Shown here piece by piece: positions 26,206 through 34,892 of a stretch of DNA of 64,000 bases. The DNA is from Bacillota bacterium. GTDB lineage: Bacteria > Bacillota > Clostridia > Christensenellales > Aristaeellaceae. Each line of letters begins with the position of its first letter. Positions within the stretch are counted from its first letter, which is position 1. A program made the translations under genes and the position numbers. The stretch covers positions 124,001-188,000 of the forward strand of contig JAEWSC010000064.1 in the NCBI GenBank assembly GCA_023398575.1. Reading direction: 5' to 3'. The notes below the pieces were generated by a model, which saw only the letters and a program-made list of their open reading frames with translations, ran no database searches and had not been told where the DNA came from.

Positions 26206-26736
26206 ATGCAAAATGACACCGCACCACAAAAGCAGGTGCAGATTTTTACTGATGGCGCTTGTTCCGGTAACCCTGGTCCCGGCGGCTGGGCCGCCATATT
26301 ATGCTTTGGTGAACACCGCAAAGAGGTTTCCGGTTTTATGCCAGGCACTACCAACAACCGTATGGAATTGTTTGCTGCCATCAGCGGCTTGGGAACACTT
26401 AAAGTATCCTGCAAGGTGCAGTTGTACTCCGACTCAGCTTATCTTGTCAATGCTTTTGAGGAAAAATGGATTGACCGCTGGCAAGCTAATGGCTGGAAGA
26501 CGGCTGGAGGACAGCCGGTGGAGAATCAGGATCTCTGGCGGCTTTTATTACATCAAACCAAAAAGCATCAGGTAACATTTCATAAAGTAAAAGGCCATTC
26601 CGATCATCCTGAAAACAACCGCTGTGACGAGATGGCCAGAGGCCAGATACAGGAGTACATGCGTATGAATGGACAGGTGGCGGAGACTGTGCCGGTTTCC
26701 ATGCCTGCTGTTACTGATAATAAGGAAGCCAAATGA
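26206..26736 (+). CDS. rnhA: Ribonuclease HI
   Basis: 176 residues. Cleaves the RNA strand of RNA-DNA hybrids. The DEDD active site is visible: Asp in FTDGACSGNPGPGGW, Glu in NNRMELFA, Asp in YSDSAYLVNAF, and Asp in NNRCDEMA. A short acidic/neutral tail of about 25 residues extends past the fold. AAAGGAG is upstream. Probably shares a transcript with proC; an intrinsic terminator follows at 26775-26812. Confidence 0.96.
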   Translation: MQNDTAPQKQVQIFTDGACSGNPGPGGWAAILCFGEHRKEVSGFMPGTTNNRMELFAAISGLGTLKVSCKVQLYSDSAYLVNAFEEKWIDRWQANGWKTAGGQPVENQDLWRLLLHQTKKHQVTFHKVKGHSDHPENNRCDEMARGQIQEYMRMNGQVAETVPVSMPAVTDNKEAK

Positions 26737-27029
26737 TACCGGGGGATAGTGCGGCTTCGTTCTTCGGTCAATTAAAACTATTCGCGAAAGGATACTTTTA
26801 CGAATAGTTTTATGGTAAAATGACGATATCAGCGTAACACATATGTATATGCTTCCTTATACATGGTTCGTCTTGTATTCCGGCCGACAACGAATTTATA
26901 CTTGAAGGTTCCATGTTTGGAATCGTCGATTAGCATAAGATATTATCGCCAATGTGAGCGATTTTCTGCCAGCAAAATAAATTCCCCTTAACATAATTTC
27001 AAAATGTCTCTCTGTCAAGGAGTTATGTC
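26737..27029 (+). other. Intergenic region between rnhA and the recombinase gene
   Basis: 293 bases with no credible gene. It holds the rnhA terminator, then a likely promoter for the recombinase (TTGTAT 26873-26878, 18-base spacer, TATACT 26897-26902) and a leader of about 120 bases with a weak ATCGC/GCGAT hairpin. I found no SOS box and no repeat resembling an attachment site. Confidence 0.6.
26775..26812 (+). terminator. Terminator of the proC-rnhA unit
   Basis: AAAACTATTCG (26775-26785) pairs with CGAATAGTTTT (26802-26812). The T run belongs to the second arm. Confidence 0.75.
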
Positions 27030-28151
27030 ATGCAATCAAATTACCAAAAGCGTACGGACGAAAAGCGCATGGAGATGATCCGTCAGGTTGCCAAGGAATT
27101 ACCTCGTGCCTGCGGTGATTTTTTGCGCGCCATCAGCACAACCACCAGTACGCTGACAAGGCTTGCTTATGCGTATGACCTACGCATCTTCTTTACGTTT
27201 TTGACGACAGAACTGCCTGAATATGTTCAATCAGACCTGCACAGTTTGCAGGATAGTGACATTGATCGTATCAAACAGCGAGAATTGGAACAATATGTAG
27301 AATATTTAACAATGTATTACAAGAACTCTGAATCAGAAAATGACGAAAAATGGATATCAAAGCCAATTTATAACCATGAACTTGGAATTATGCGAAAGCT
27401 ATCTACCCTTCGTTCTTTCTTTGCATATCTGTTTTCTAGCAGCCGCATAACTTCCAATGTAACAACGCTGATTCCCCTGCCTAAACTGCATGCCAAACCG
27501 ATTTTGCGCTTGGAGGATAAAGAAATCGATAGAATGCTATCCATTGTGCAAAGCGGCGAAAGATTGTCGGACAGGCAGCAAAAATACCAAGCGCTTACAA
27601 GATCCCGTGATTATGCGATGCTGTGTTTGTTTCTGGGCACCGGTATCCGCGTCAGTGAATGCGTAGGTATTAATCTTGACGACATCGACTTTTCTCAAAA
27701 CGCTTTTCTGGTAACACGAAAAGGCGGTAATCAAGTGATGCTTTATTTCCCGCAGGAAGTTGCAGATGCACTTCAGATGTATCTATGTGAAAGGAATACC
27801 GTCACTCCCCTTCCAGGCCACGAGGATGCGCTGTTTCTCTCTTTGCAAAAGCGGCGGATTACGCAGCGAGCAGTGCAAAATTTGGTCAAAAAATATGCGC
27901 TGCTGGCCGCTCCGCTCAAAAAACGAATCAGCCCGCATAAGCTGCGCAGTACCTTTGGAACTAATCTGTATCACGAAACTGGTGATATATATCTAGTGGC
28001 GGATGTATTAGGTCATGCAGATGTGAATACTACCAGGAAGCATTATGCAGCCATGACAGAACTAAGGCGCAAAGAAGCGGCTCAGTTTGTTCGACTGCCC
28101 GAAAAAAAGGAGAACCTTGTCATAGCGGATGAAAAAACCGATTCAAACTGA
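27030..28151 (+). CDS. Tyrosine recombinase (XerC/XerD-like)
   Basis: 373 residues. N-terminal SAM-like core-binding domain (about 25-145) and C-terminal catalytic domain with the complete set Arg207 (GTGIRVSE), Lys231, His303 and Arg306 (SPHKLRSTFG), His329 (LGHADVNTT) and nucleophile Tyr339. It is longer than typical XerC/D (about 300), with a loop near 95-120. AAGGAG is seven bases before the ATG. No integrase-type cargo, direct repeats or excisionase are nearby, and the gene sits upstream of lexA among housekeeping genes, so a resident recombinase is more likely than a mobile-element integrase. Whether it resolves chromosome dimers is not shown. Confidence 0.88.
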   Translation: MQSNYQKRTDEKRMEMIRQVAKELPRACGDFLRAISTTTSTLTRLAYAYDLRIFFTFLTTELPEYVQSDLHSLQDSDIDRIKQRELEQYVEYLTMYYKNSESENDEKWISKPIYNHELGIMRKLSTLRSFFAYLFSSSRITSNVTTLIPLPKLHAKPILRLEDKEIDRMLSIVQSGERLSDRQQKYQALTRSRDYAMLCLFLGTGIRVSECVGINLDDIDFSQNAFLVTRKGGNQVMLYFPQEVADALQMYLCERNTVTPLPGHEDALFLSLQKRRITQRAVQNLVKKYALLAAPLKKRISPHKLRSTFGTNLYHETGDIYLVADVLGHADVNTTRKHYAAMTELRRKEAAQFVRLPEKKENLVIADEKTDSN

Positions 28152-28170
28152 TTGTAATGCACCCAATTAG

Positions 28171-28184
28171 CGAACAAATGTTTG
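28171..28184. promoter_or_regulatory. SOS box (LexA operator) upstream of lexA
   Basis: CGAACAAATGTTTG fits the Gram-positive LexA consensus CGAACRNRYGTTYG at every defined position. It lies just upstream of the lexA -35, giving autoregulation. Confidence 0.92.
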
Positions 28185-28191
28185 ATTTTTA

Positions 28192-28220
28192 TTGCATTCA
28201 AAATGCTCTTATGCTATACT
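28192..28220 (+). promoter_or_regulatory. lexA promoter
   Basis: TTGCAT (28192-28197), 17-base spacer, TATACT (28215-28220), with the TRTG-extended form TATGCTATACT. Confidence 0.85.
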
Positions 28221-28255
28221 TACAATTAATTAACATAATGTAAGGCGGTGTCGCC

Positions 28256-28864
28256 ATGAAAAAACCCCGGGGCGATAATCAGCAGAAGATATTGGAGTTC
28301 ATTAAGTCCGAGGTGCAAACCAAGGGATATCCCCCATCTGTACGCGAAATTGGCGATGCGGTAGGCTTAAAATCCACTTCCACCGTACATGGTCACTTGA
28401 CAAGGCTTGAGAAAAAAGGCCTGCTGCATAGAGACTCTATGAAGCCACGTGCCATGGAGGTTCTGGGCGAAGATCTGTTTCCGCGTGTTTCTGCCATTCC
28501 AGTACCACTGGTGGGCAGGGTAACTGCCGGCTTACCCATTTTAGCAGAAGAGAATATTGAAGAGAATATTGCTCTTCCTGAAAGCATGGTTGGTGAAGGC
28601 ACATTTTTTGTTCTTCTTGTAAAGGGAGAGAGTATGATTACTGCCGGCATTCTGGATGGTGACTATGTAGTTGTCCGCCAGCAACCGGATGCACGTAACG
28701 GCGATATTGTTGTTGCCATGATTGATGATGAAGCAACAGTAAAGCGCTTCTTTAAAGAAAACGGAGTGTTTCGTCTACAGCCTGAAAACCCAACTATGCA
28801 ACCGATTCTTGTCCAAGAAGTAACAGTATTGGGTAAAGTTGTTTCCTTGTTCAGACGCCTGTAG
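28256..28864 (+). CDS. lexA: SOS response repressor LexA
   Basis: 202 residues, the normal length. The N-terminal winged-helix domain carries PPSVREIGDAVGLKSTSTVHGHL, read as two adjoining segments around residues 27-48. The C-terminal S24 self-cleaving domain has the scissile Ala91-Gly92, catalytic Ser126 (GESMI) and Lys163 (TVKRF). DNA damage, through RecA filaments, triggers cleavage. Start ATG 28256 follows AAGGCGGTG. A perfect SOS box lies upstream, and an intrinsic terminator closes the unit. No other SOS box was found in the window, including before recN. Confidence 0.97.
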   Translation: MKKPRGDNQQKILEFIKSEVQTKGYPPSVREIGDAVGLKSTSTVHGHLTRLEKKGLLHRDSMKPRAMEVLGEDLFPRVSAIPVPLVGRVTAGLPILAEENIEENIALPESMVGEGTFFVLLVKGESMITAGILDGDYVVVRQQPDARNGDIVVAMIDDEATVKRFFKENGVFRLQPENPTMQPILVQEVTVLGKVVSLFRRL

Positions 28865-28884
28865 AGTAAGATATTATTATGATA

Positions 28885-28910
28885 AACCGGAGTAAGCGCT
28901 CCGGTTTTTT
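28885..28910 (+). terminator. lexA terminator
   Basis: AACCGGAG (28885-28892) pairs with CTCCGGTT (28899-28906), followed by a T run to 28910. Confidence 0.93.
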
Positions 28911-28995
28911 ATTTATCGCAAATTGACATGGCTGCTTCATGCGCCCGAAATCTTGGTATATAATACTCCAAACAAATCAAGAAAGAGGTGTAGCT

Positions 28996-29721
28996 ATGAA
29001 TCAGTCAGAAGCAATGGCGGCGCGAGTGTCACGACGAAGTTATTTACTTGATCCAATACCTCATAGCAAGCTTCGTACCTTGGAGGAATCAATTCATGCA
29101 TATAATCGTCAGTCGGGTCTCTCATTAAAGCTGTTAGCAGAAGGCGGAAGTGTATTTTATGAACTCAAAAGAAGCTACGGTCTTTTTACAGGAGTTAAAT
29201 CCATCATTCTTCTAAAGGGAAAAACGGCAGACCCTCACTTAAGAGAAAAGAGTGGGATCTTCGGCGAATTGGTAGTTCTGGAAGCGACAAAGCTTGGTCT
29301 TTCCACATGCTGGGTTGGTGGAAACTATAGTAAGCGTGACTTTCCAATTGCGATAAATGCCGATGAATCCCCCATATGTATTATCACAGTTGGCACTTCT
29401 CCTAAGGAAAAGACACCCCATGAGAGGGTTGCCTACACTTTGGCCAATAGAAAAAGTAAACCTTTGGACAACCTCTACCAAGCGGATAGTAATCCTCCTA
29501 CTTGGTTCTTTGATGGCATCAAAGCTGCATCCCTTGCGCCTTCCTATGCCAATGCACAGTCAGTAAAATTTCATTACAAGGCAGGTGCGGTTTCAGCATC
29601 TGTCGCTGAGGAAAATAGCTACCGCCTTATTGATTTGGGTATTGCAAAAGCCCACTTCGCGCTAGCGGCAGTGGGCCATTTTGCATCAGGCAATAGGGGC
29701 ATTTTTTCAAAACGGTATTGA
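28996..29721 (+). CDS. Nitroreductase-family flavoprotein (TM1586-like)
   Basis: 241 residues. N-terminal VSRRSYLLDPIP is the RRSxR-type opening of FMN nitroreductases. The single-chain, double-repeat layout and C-terminal GIAKAHFALAAVGHF fit the TM1586-type nitroreductase family (PF14512). Substrate and physiological role are unknown. Start ATG 28996 follows AAAGAGG; the frame opens at 28939 without a site. A likely -10 (TATAAT 28959-28964) lies upstream with a poor -35. It ends three bases from rodA, converging with it. Confidence 0.85.
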   Translation: MNQSEAMAARVSRRSYLLDPIPHSKLRTLEESIHAYNRQSGLSLKLLAEGGSVFYELKRSYGLFTGVKSIILLKGKTADPHLREKSGIFGELVVLEATKLGLSTCWVGGNYSKRDFPIAINADESPICIITVGTSPKEKTPHERVAYTLANRKSKPLDNLYQADSNPPTWFFDGIKAASLAPSYANAQSVKFHYKAGAVSASVAEENSYRLIDLGIAKAHFALAAVGHFASGNRGIFSKRY

Positions 29722-29724
29722 GCC

Positions 29725-30936
29725 TTAGTATCGGCTGTATCTGTTAACCCGCAGTTGCGGTGTATTTACCGCAGCTGATAAGCTTCGATTCTTAACAACG
29801 TTCAAAACAAGGCCTACACCCGCCATGTTGGTGACCATGTTTGAACCACCATAGCTGAGCATTGGCAGCGGTATGCCAGCGATGGGCATAAGGCCAAGCG
29901 TCATGGCAATATTCTGAAAAACGTGGAACAAAAACATAGCCATAACACCGATAATAATCATCTGCCCGAATTTATCTTGGGTGAATCTAGCCAGATATAC
30001 CATGCGCAATATAATCAGCAGATAAATCAGCAATATCACACCGCAGCCAATAAAACCAAAGGCCTCCCCGATGGTAGAAAAGATAAAATCTGTCCAATCA
30101 GCCGGCACATAATCCAATTGGCTCATAGAACCATTGACAAACATACCAATTCCGCTAATGCCACCAGAACCGATTGCAATTTTTGATTGTGTCATCTGAT
30201 AGGCGTCATTGGAGGAATACATTTCAGGATTAAAAAACGATAGGATACGCTGAAGGCGATAACTATCACTGCCGCTGGCAACGGCAACGCCATACATAGC
30301 CAAAACAAACAGTGCGCCAGCAGCGGCCATGCCGATGAGTATTTTTAGCTTAACACCGCCGAAATAGAGCATTACAGCGAATATGAAGATCATCACCATC
30401 AGTGACCCCCACTCGCCCTGTAATAGAATAAATAGTGCAGGAAAGGCAAGTATGGACATGGTACGAACAAAATCTTTCCAGGTAGACATGGGCTCATTTT
30501 CCCTGGATAAGATTCGGGCCATCACCATTATCATGCCGAGCTTTGCAAACTCGGAGGGCTGAATGGTGTAGCCCCAAATGATGTTCATCCACGCTTTCAC
30601 ACCGCTCACCTGCGAGGTAACAAGCACGAGAAACAGCAAGAATACGCTGATGTAATAAAACAGACGGGAAAGAAGGCGAAGATTCTCATAGCGGAAGGCT
30701 ATAATAACACCTAAAATGATTGGCGATATCAACAAGAAAATTGCCTGCTTTGAACCGTTTTCTGAATTGACAATATGATTTAGCAGTGTCATCTCAGGTG
30801 CAGAGCTGACCTGATATGTGGCAATCGTTACGGCGAGTACGCCGAAAATTGCCAGGATATACGTTAATATGATCAGAGACAAATCCAGGTGAGCCTTTGC
30901 CCGCCTGTTTTCAGTGATCATCATGCTCATGCCCAT
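29725..30936 (-). CDS. rodA: Peptidoglycan polymerase RodA (SEDS family)
   Basis: 403 residues with about ten membrane helices. SEDS glycosyltransferase that polymerises lipid II in the elongasome with PBP2. Family features: WGYTIQPSEFAKLGMIM, ALFILLQGEWGS, and the C-terminal IPLPMLSYGGSNM. The position, last in an operon with mreB, mreC, mreD and PBP2, identifies it as RodA rather than FtsW or SpoVE. The start overlaps the end of minD by ten bases, with AAGGA upstream. Confidence 0.93.
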   Translation of the reverse strand: MGMSMMITENRRAKAHLDLSLIILTYILAIFGVLAVTIATYQVSSAPEMTLLNHIVNSENGSKQAIFLLISPIILGVIIAFRYENLRLLSRLFYYISVFLLFLVLVTSQVSGVKAWMNIIWGYTIQPSEFAKLGMIMVMARILSRENEPMSTWKDFVRTMSILAFPALFILLQGEWGSLMVMIFIFAVMLYFGGVKLKILIGMAAAGALFVLAMYGVAVASGSDSYRLQRILSFFNPEMYSSNDAYQMTQSKIAIGSGGISGIGMFVNGSMSQLDYVPADWTDFIFSTIGEAFGFIGCGVILLIYLLIILRMVYLARFTQDKFGQMIIIGVMAMFLFHVFQNIAMTLGLMPIAGIPLPMLSYGGSNMVTNMAGVGLVLNVVKNRSLSAAVNTPQLRVNRYSRY

Positions 30937-31733
30937 TCACATCCTTTTTTCTCCCTGCTGAACAGGCGTTTTATTGCCGTGCGGGAGTCCTTTTCGACGA
31001 CCGGGAAGGGAACCGTTTCCCCCACCAGCCTTCTCACGATCCTTTGCAGGGATGATTGTACATCCCCTTTTCCTTCAATTGCCGTTTCATGGCGTAAAAG
31101 TTTCTGGTACACTTGCTCCGACCTTGGCAAAATGCCAAGCAACTGCATATCCAACGTTTGGGCGATGGTTACGGGCGAATACATTTCACCCGCCTGCACC
31201 ATTGAGGATACCACCTGATTGATAATCAGCATTGGCCTTGGCAGTCCATACTCTGTTACAAGGCCGCACACTCGTTCCACATCGCGCATAGCCACGTCAT
31301 CTGGCGTCGTGACCAAGATGGTATCATCCGCAGCGCCTAATACGTTTTGAAAGCCTCTGCCAATACCTGCAGGGCAATCGACAATCACATATGCAAAGTC
31401 TTTCTTTAGCCGTATCATCAAACGCTGCATATCCTGTGCGGTTACTCCGGACGAATCACTCATCTGAGCGGCGGGCAGTAGGGATAAAGTTGGATACCGC
31501 CAATGGCTGACAAGCGCCTGCTTTAGCTTGCAATCACCATGCACCACGTCCACCAGATCAAACGCAATGTGGTTTTGAAGCCCCAGCATAACATCCAGGC
31601 TACGTAAGCCAATATCCGCATCCACAATAACTACATGCTGCTTGCGCATGGCTAATCCAACAGCCAGCGCCGAAGCAATCGTTGACTTCCCCACTCCGCC
31701 TTTTCCTGAAGCGATCATCCATGCCTGGCTCAT
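30927..31733 (-). CDS. minD: Septum site-determining ATPase MinD
   Basis: 268 residues. Deviant Walker A KGGVGKST at about residues 11-18; DADIGLRSLDVMLGL and VIVDCPAGIG complete the ParA/MinD fold. The C-terminus (IKRLFSREKKG) can form the membrane-targeting amphipathic helix. MinD recruits the FtsZ inhibitor MinC to the membrane. Start ATG 31733 has AAGGGG six bases upstream; the frame is open to 31790 but overlaps the PBP2 gene. Neither minC nor minE is present between mrdA and rodA, where Clostridia often carry them. Confidence 0.9.
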   Translation of the reverse strand: MSQAWMIASGKGGVGKSTIASALAVGLAMRKQHVVIVDADIGLRSLDVMLGLQNHIAFDLVDVVHGDCKLKQALVSHWRYPTLSLLPAAQMSDSSGVTAQDMQRLMIRLKKDFAYVIVDCPAGIGRGFQNVLGAADDTILVTTPDDVAMRDVERVCGLVTEYGLPRPMLIINQVVSSMVQAGEMYSPVTIAQTLDMQLLGILPRSEQVYQKLLRHETAIEGKGDVQSSLQRIVRRLVGETVPFPVVEKDSRTAIKRLFSREKKGCEWA

Positions 31734-31749
31734 ACGCATCCCCTTCGGA

Positions 31750-34320
31750 TTATGGTGTAAGCTGATTGCCACCGGGCAAGGTGGATTCATCCGTTCGCAT
31801 TGTTTTTTGGTCCATATACCATTTTATAAAATCCCTGGCGGATGTGGCAGCATCTGCACCGGAATAACCATTTGGTATGAAGGAGACAATCGCAATCTCA
31901 GGCTTGTCATAGGGAACAAAGGTTACAAACCAGGAGTTGTTTTCGACGTCAATTCTGGAATTTTCGGCTGTACCGGTTTTCGCGGCCATTTGTTCTAGAT
32001 ATGGGAATCCCCTGAATTTACCAGATGCTGTACCTCCATCGTCGACCACGCCCTTCATGCCTTGCCGTATGTAAGGCAGATATTGTTCTGCGCCATCGAT
32101 GGAATTGACCAAGGTGGGCGTTCGCTGACTGATAACCTCTCCATCCGGAGAAATAACCGAATCAACAAGCATTAGATTGTACACGTTACCGCCATTGGCG
32201 ATAGCCGCAACATAGCGTGCTACTGCAGCCGGTGTCAATACGGTGATACCTTGCCCAATAGATGTCTGAATTGCGTAACTGCCGCCCCATTTAATTTCAT
32301 TCAGCGCGCTGTATGCATCACCAATTACAGCTCGCAAATATACCATCTCCTGGGTCATGTTCAATTCTTCCATCAGTATGCTTCGCATATTCGCGATCCA
32401 GGTTTGACCGTCTGGTCCTTGCGTCGTCATGACGGCCATATCCATCAGACGCTTGACGCAGCGATTTAAGCGCTCTTCGTCATAAATAATTTTGCGGCTT
32501 GCTCCAAAGTTGCGAAAGTGCTTTTTTAGTGAATTGAAAACAATAATCGGTTTAGATGTATCCTGGCTCGCTTCACCCATAGGCCGTTCAGGATCGTAAA
32601 GTGAATTTTGATTGCCTACTACGCTGCGAAGTTCGCCAGGCAAGTCTACCCCCGTTTTTGATGTCAAACCAAGCCAAGAGGAATATTTGTACAGCAGGTC
32701 ACTTTGTTGACCACTTGCATCAAACAACCGGCTGCCTAATTCAAAGAAAAAGTAGTTGCAGGAATTCTTTATTCCTTCTACGATCGTCTGGTCTGAGTGC
32801 TTATACCGTTGATTCGGCGCGATCCAGCATTTAGGCGCTTTTGAGGGATCTTTTTCGTACTTATCATAATACCCCTCGTCGCTGATTTTTATTGTAGTAT
32901 CAAAAGATTCTTTAAACGTGCTTCCTTCCATCAGCGCGGCAAGCCCTGTCGCCATTTTAAAAATGGAGCCTGGAGCACCTCGAGTATGGATGGCATAGTT
33001 CATTAGCAGATTTCGAGAGTCTGTTTGTATCTGCCTGGCTTCATCACCTGCAGCAACCAGTGCGTTCAGGTCATAGGTTGGATAATTTGCCATAGCAAGT
33101 ATACGGCCTTCCATATTCACAACCATTAGCACGCCATGCTCTGCCAATTGGATAGGATATTTTTGCCAGTTTCTTTCAGCTAATTGCTCTTTGTTGTTTT
33201 CCTTCCAGCCCGGTTTTACCATTTCTTTTTCTTGACGGTCACGCGTAGCGTTGACATTTGCGGCAATAGCACGTTCAGCCTGTTGCTGGAAACTAGTAAT
33301 CAGGGTTAGTTTAACGTTGTTCCCATCCTCCGGCTCCACAGTGCTGATGGTACGGGTCACTTTACCATACCGGTCACGTTCCAGTTCCTTATAGCCCTGG
33401 CGGAGGTTGGAGTTCTGCGTCAGCCAATCTTCCATGGATGACTCAATGCCGTCGCGTCCGATAAAGTCATTATATGAATAGCCCTTAGCCTTCAGTTCTT
33501 CATATTTTTCCTTAGAGTAAATAGCCCCGGTGTAGCCGATGATCTGAGCCGCAAGGTTAGACCTAGGATATACACGCTTTGTGCCAACGGCAATTTCCAT
33601 ACCAGGTAGCAATATGGATCGCGTTTCTACTTCCATTACAGTTTCATAAGCGACCTCTTTTGCAATGACAATCGGCTGAGAGTTAAAAAGGTTCATTTGC
33701 ATTTCCGAATAAACAGCAATGATCTTTTGAATTAATGCCCCATCCGTACCTACAGGAATTTGATATCTTGAGAGTAAGCCAGCTCGAGTCGCAGTTCCGT
33801 TAAGGCAATCTGCCGCGGTTGGATAGGATGCTGCCGGCAGGTAATGGTTGCTTCTCCATTGCCTTTCCCGCTCTGCAAGAACAGCAGCCGATACCCCGCT
33901 TCCAAAGGCAAAACGCCATTCACCAGTCTGTGGATCAAGCTCAAAGACAGGTGCTACTGAAATGCTTCCGCCATTTCTTTCGATAATGTCAATCGTCTGA
34001 ATAATGGACTGCGTAAAGGCTTGGTAATCTTCCTTTTTACTTTGCGAACCGTCCCGGTAGAAGGTAACGTTATAGATTTCCTCATCTTGCGCCCAAATGA
34101 TTGAATTTGCATCAGTGATCATACCGCGGCTACCGCGCAAAGTGACGGTGGTTGTACGTTTATTCTCCGCCTGCGTTACATACGTATCCGCGCCAAAGAC
34201 CTGTAAACCCAACAAACCGCGCGTGAGAAACGCGAAAATAACAAACACGAAAAGTATAAAAAAAACATATCTCCCATTGATCTGAAAAAAGGTTCCGTCT
34301 CTAGATGAGCGATTGGTCAA
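31750..34320 (-). CDS. mrdA: Penicillin-binding protein 2 (elongasome transpeptidase)
   Basis: 856 residues. One N-terminal membrane anchor (about 17-40), PBP dimerisation domain, then transpeptidase with SxxK at Ser452-Lys455 (GSIFKMATG), SxN at 520-522 and KTG at 781-783. It cross-links peptidoglycan during cylindrical growth, working with RodA. Distance from SxN to KTG is about 260 residues, longer than in model PBP2s. An inserted charged helical stretch lies near 585-675. Start is TTG 34320 after GGGGAGGG; TTGACC reads Met-Thr at the N-terminus. It lies between mreD and minD. Confidence 0.95.
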   Translation of the reverse strand: MTNRSSRDGTFFQINGRYVFFILFVFVIFAFLTRGLLGLQVFGADTYVTQAENKRTTTVTLRGSRGMITDANSIIWAQDEEIYNVTFYRDGSQSKKEDYQAFTQSIIQTIDIIERNGGSISVAPVFELDPQTGEWRFAFGSGVSAAVLAERERQWRSNHYLPAASYPTAADCLNGTATRAGLLSRYQIPVGTDGALIQKIIAVYSEMQMNLFNSQPIVIAKEVAYETVMEVETRSILLPGMEIAVGTKRVYPRSNLAAQIIGYTGAIYSKEKYEELKAKGYSYNDFIGRDGIESSMEDWLTQNSNLRQGYKELERDRYGKVTRTISTVEPEDGNNVKLTLITSFQQQAERAIAANVNATRDRQEKEMVKPGWKENNKEQLAERNWQKYPIQLAEHGVLMVVNMEGRILAMANYPTYDLNALVAAGDEARQIQTDSRNLLMNYAIHTRGAPGSIFKMATGLAALMEGSTFKESFDTTIKISDEGYYDKYEKDPSKAPKCWIAPNQRYKHSDQTIVEGIKNSCNYFFFELGSRLFDASGQQSDLLYKYSSWLGLTSKTGVDLPGELRSVVGNQNSLYDPERPMGEASQDTSKPIIVFNSLKKHFRNFGASRKIIYDEERLNRCVKRLMDMAVMTTQGPDGQTWIANMRSILMEELNMTQEMVYLRAVIGDAYSALNEIKWGGSYAIQTSIGQGITVLTPAAVARYVAAIANGGNVYNLMLVDSVISPDGEVISQRTPTLVNSIDGAEQYLPYIRQGMKGVVDDGGTASGKFRGFPYLEQMAAKTGTAENSRIDVENNSWFVTFVPYDKPEIAIVSFIPNGYSGADAATSARDFIKWYMDQKTMRTDESTLPGGNQLTP

Positions 34321-34334
34321 GTAAATCCCTCCCC

Positions 34335-34889
34335 TCAGCCTGTTGCCTGCGCCTTTGCTCTTTTAGTGTACATGCCCAAAAGATAGCGAACAGGTACCAT
34401 AATCAAAGCGCACAATAGAACGGTGTAAACAATAGAACCTAGAGCGCGGCCAATATGAATCCATCCCAAGCTCACACCATTAAGATAAATAAACAGCATA
34501 TGAACCGCTTCGAACCAGATGATATTAAAGAATGCACACATGATGGTACGAAGGTATGGATTGATATTCATTCCCGGTTTTCCCTGGCTGCGTTCCTGCT
34601 CAAGCTTTCTTTCCGACTTATCGGCAAAAATCAGACTTCCCAGCTGTCCAATAGCCGGATAGCCTATTAAATTGAAATTGGAAACACCGGCGGTCATAAC
34701 TTCAGATATGATGCCCAATACACAGGCAATACCAAAGGAATAAAAGCGTCCATACGCTACTGTTGCTATCGCTATCAAAGAAAACATGAGATTAGGAGTA
34801 ATGCTGCCCACCGCAAAATAGGGCATGATACAAACTTGGCATAGGTATCCAATAAGCGACAAAAGGACAGCACGAAATACCCTGCGCAT
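34335..34889 (-). CDS. mreD: Rod shape-determining membrane protein MreD
   Basis: 184 residues, about five to six hydrophobic segments, the standard MreD size. N-terminal RRVFRAVLLSLIGYLCQ and the SITPNLMFSLIAIAT stretch match the family. A connector of the MreBCD elongasome in the membrane. GGAGG is nine bases before the ATG. It follows the second mreC copy by three bases and precedes mrdA by 14 bases. Confidence 0.92.
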   Translation of the reverse strand: MRRVFRAVLLSLIGYLCQVCIMPYFAVGSITPNLMFSLIAIATVAYGRFYSFGIACVLGIISEVMTAGVSNFNLIGYPAIGQLGSLIFADKSERKLEQERSQGKPGMNINPYLRTIMCAFFNIIWFEAVHMLFIYLNGVSLGWIHIGRALGSIVYTVLLCALIMVPVRYLLGMYTKRAKAQATG

Positions 34890-34892
34890 ACA

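Noticed and set aside
27030..28151. Tyrosine recombinase as a mobile-element integrase
   Set aside because: No flanking repeats, excisionase, phage genes or tRNA target nearby. The lone tRNA-Trp is about 1.8 kb away and intact.
29651..29682. GCCCACT...AGTGGGC hairpin followed by CATTTT in the nitroreductase gene
   Set aside because: It lies within conserved coding sequence well before the stop, and the T run is short.
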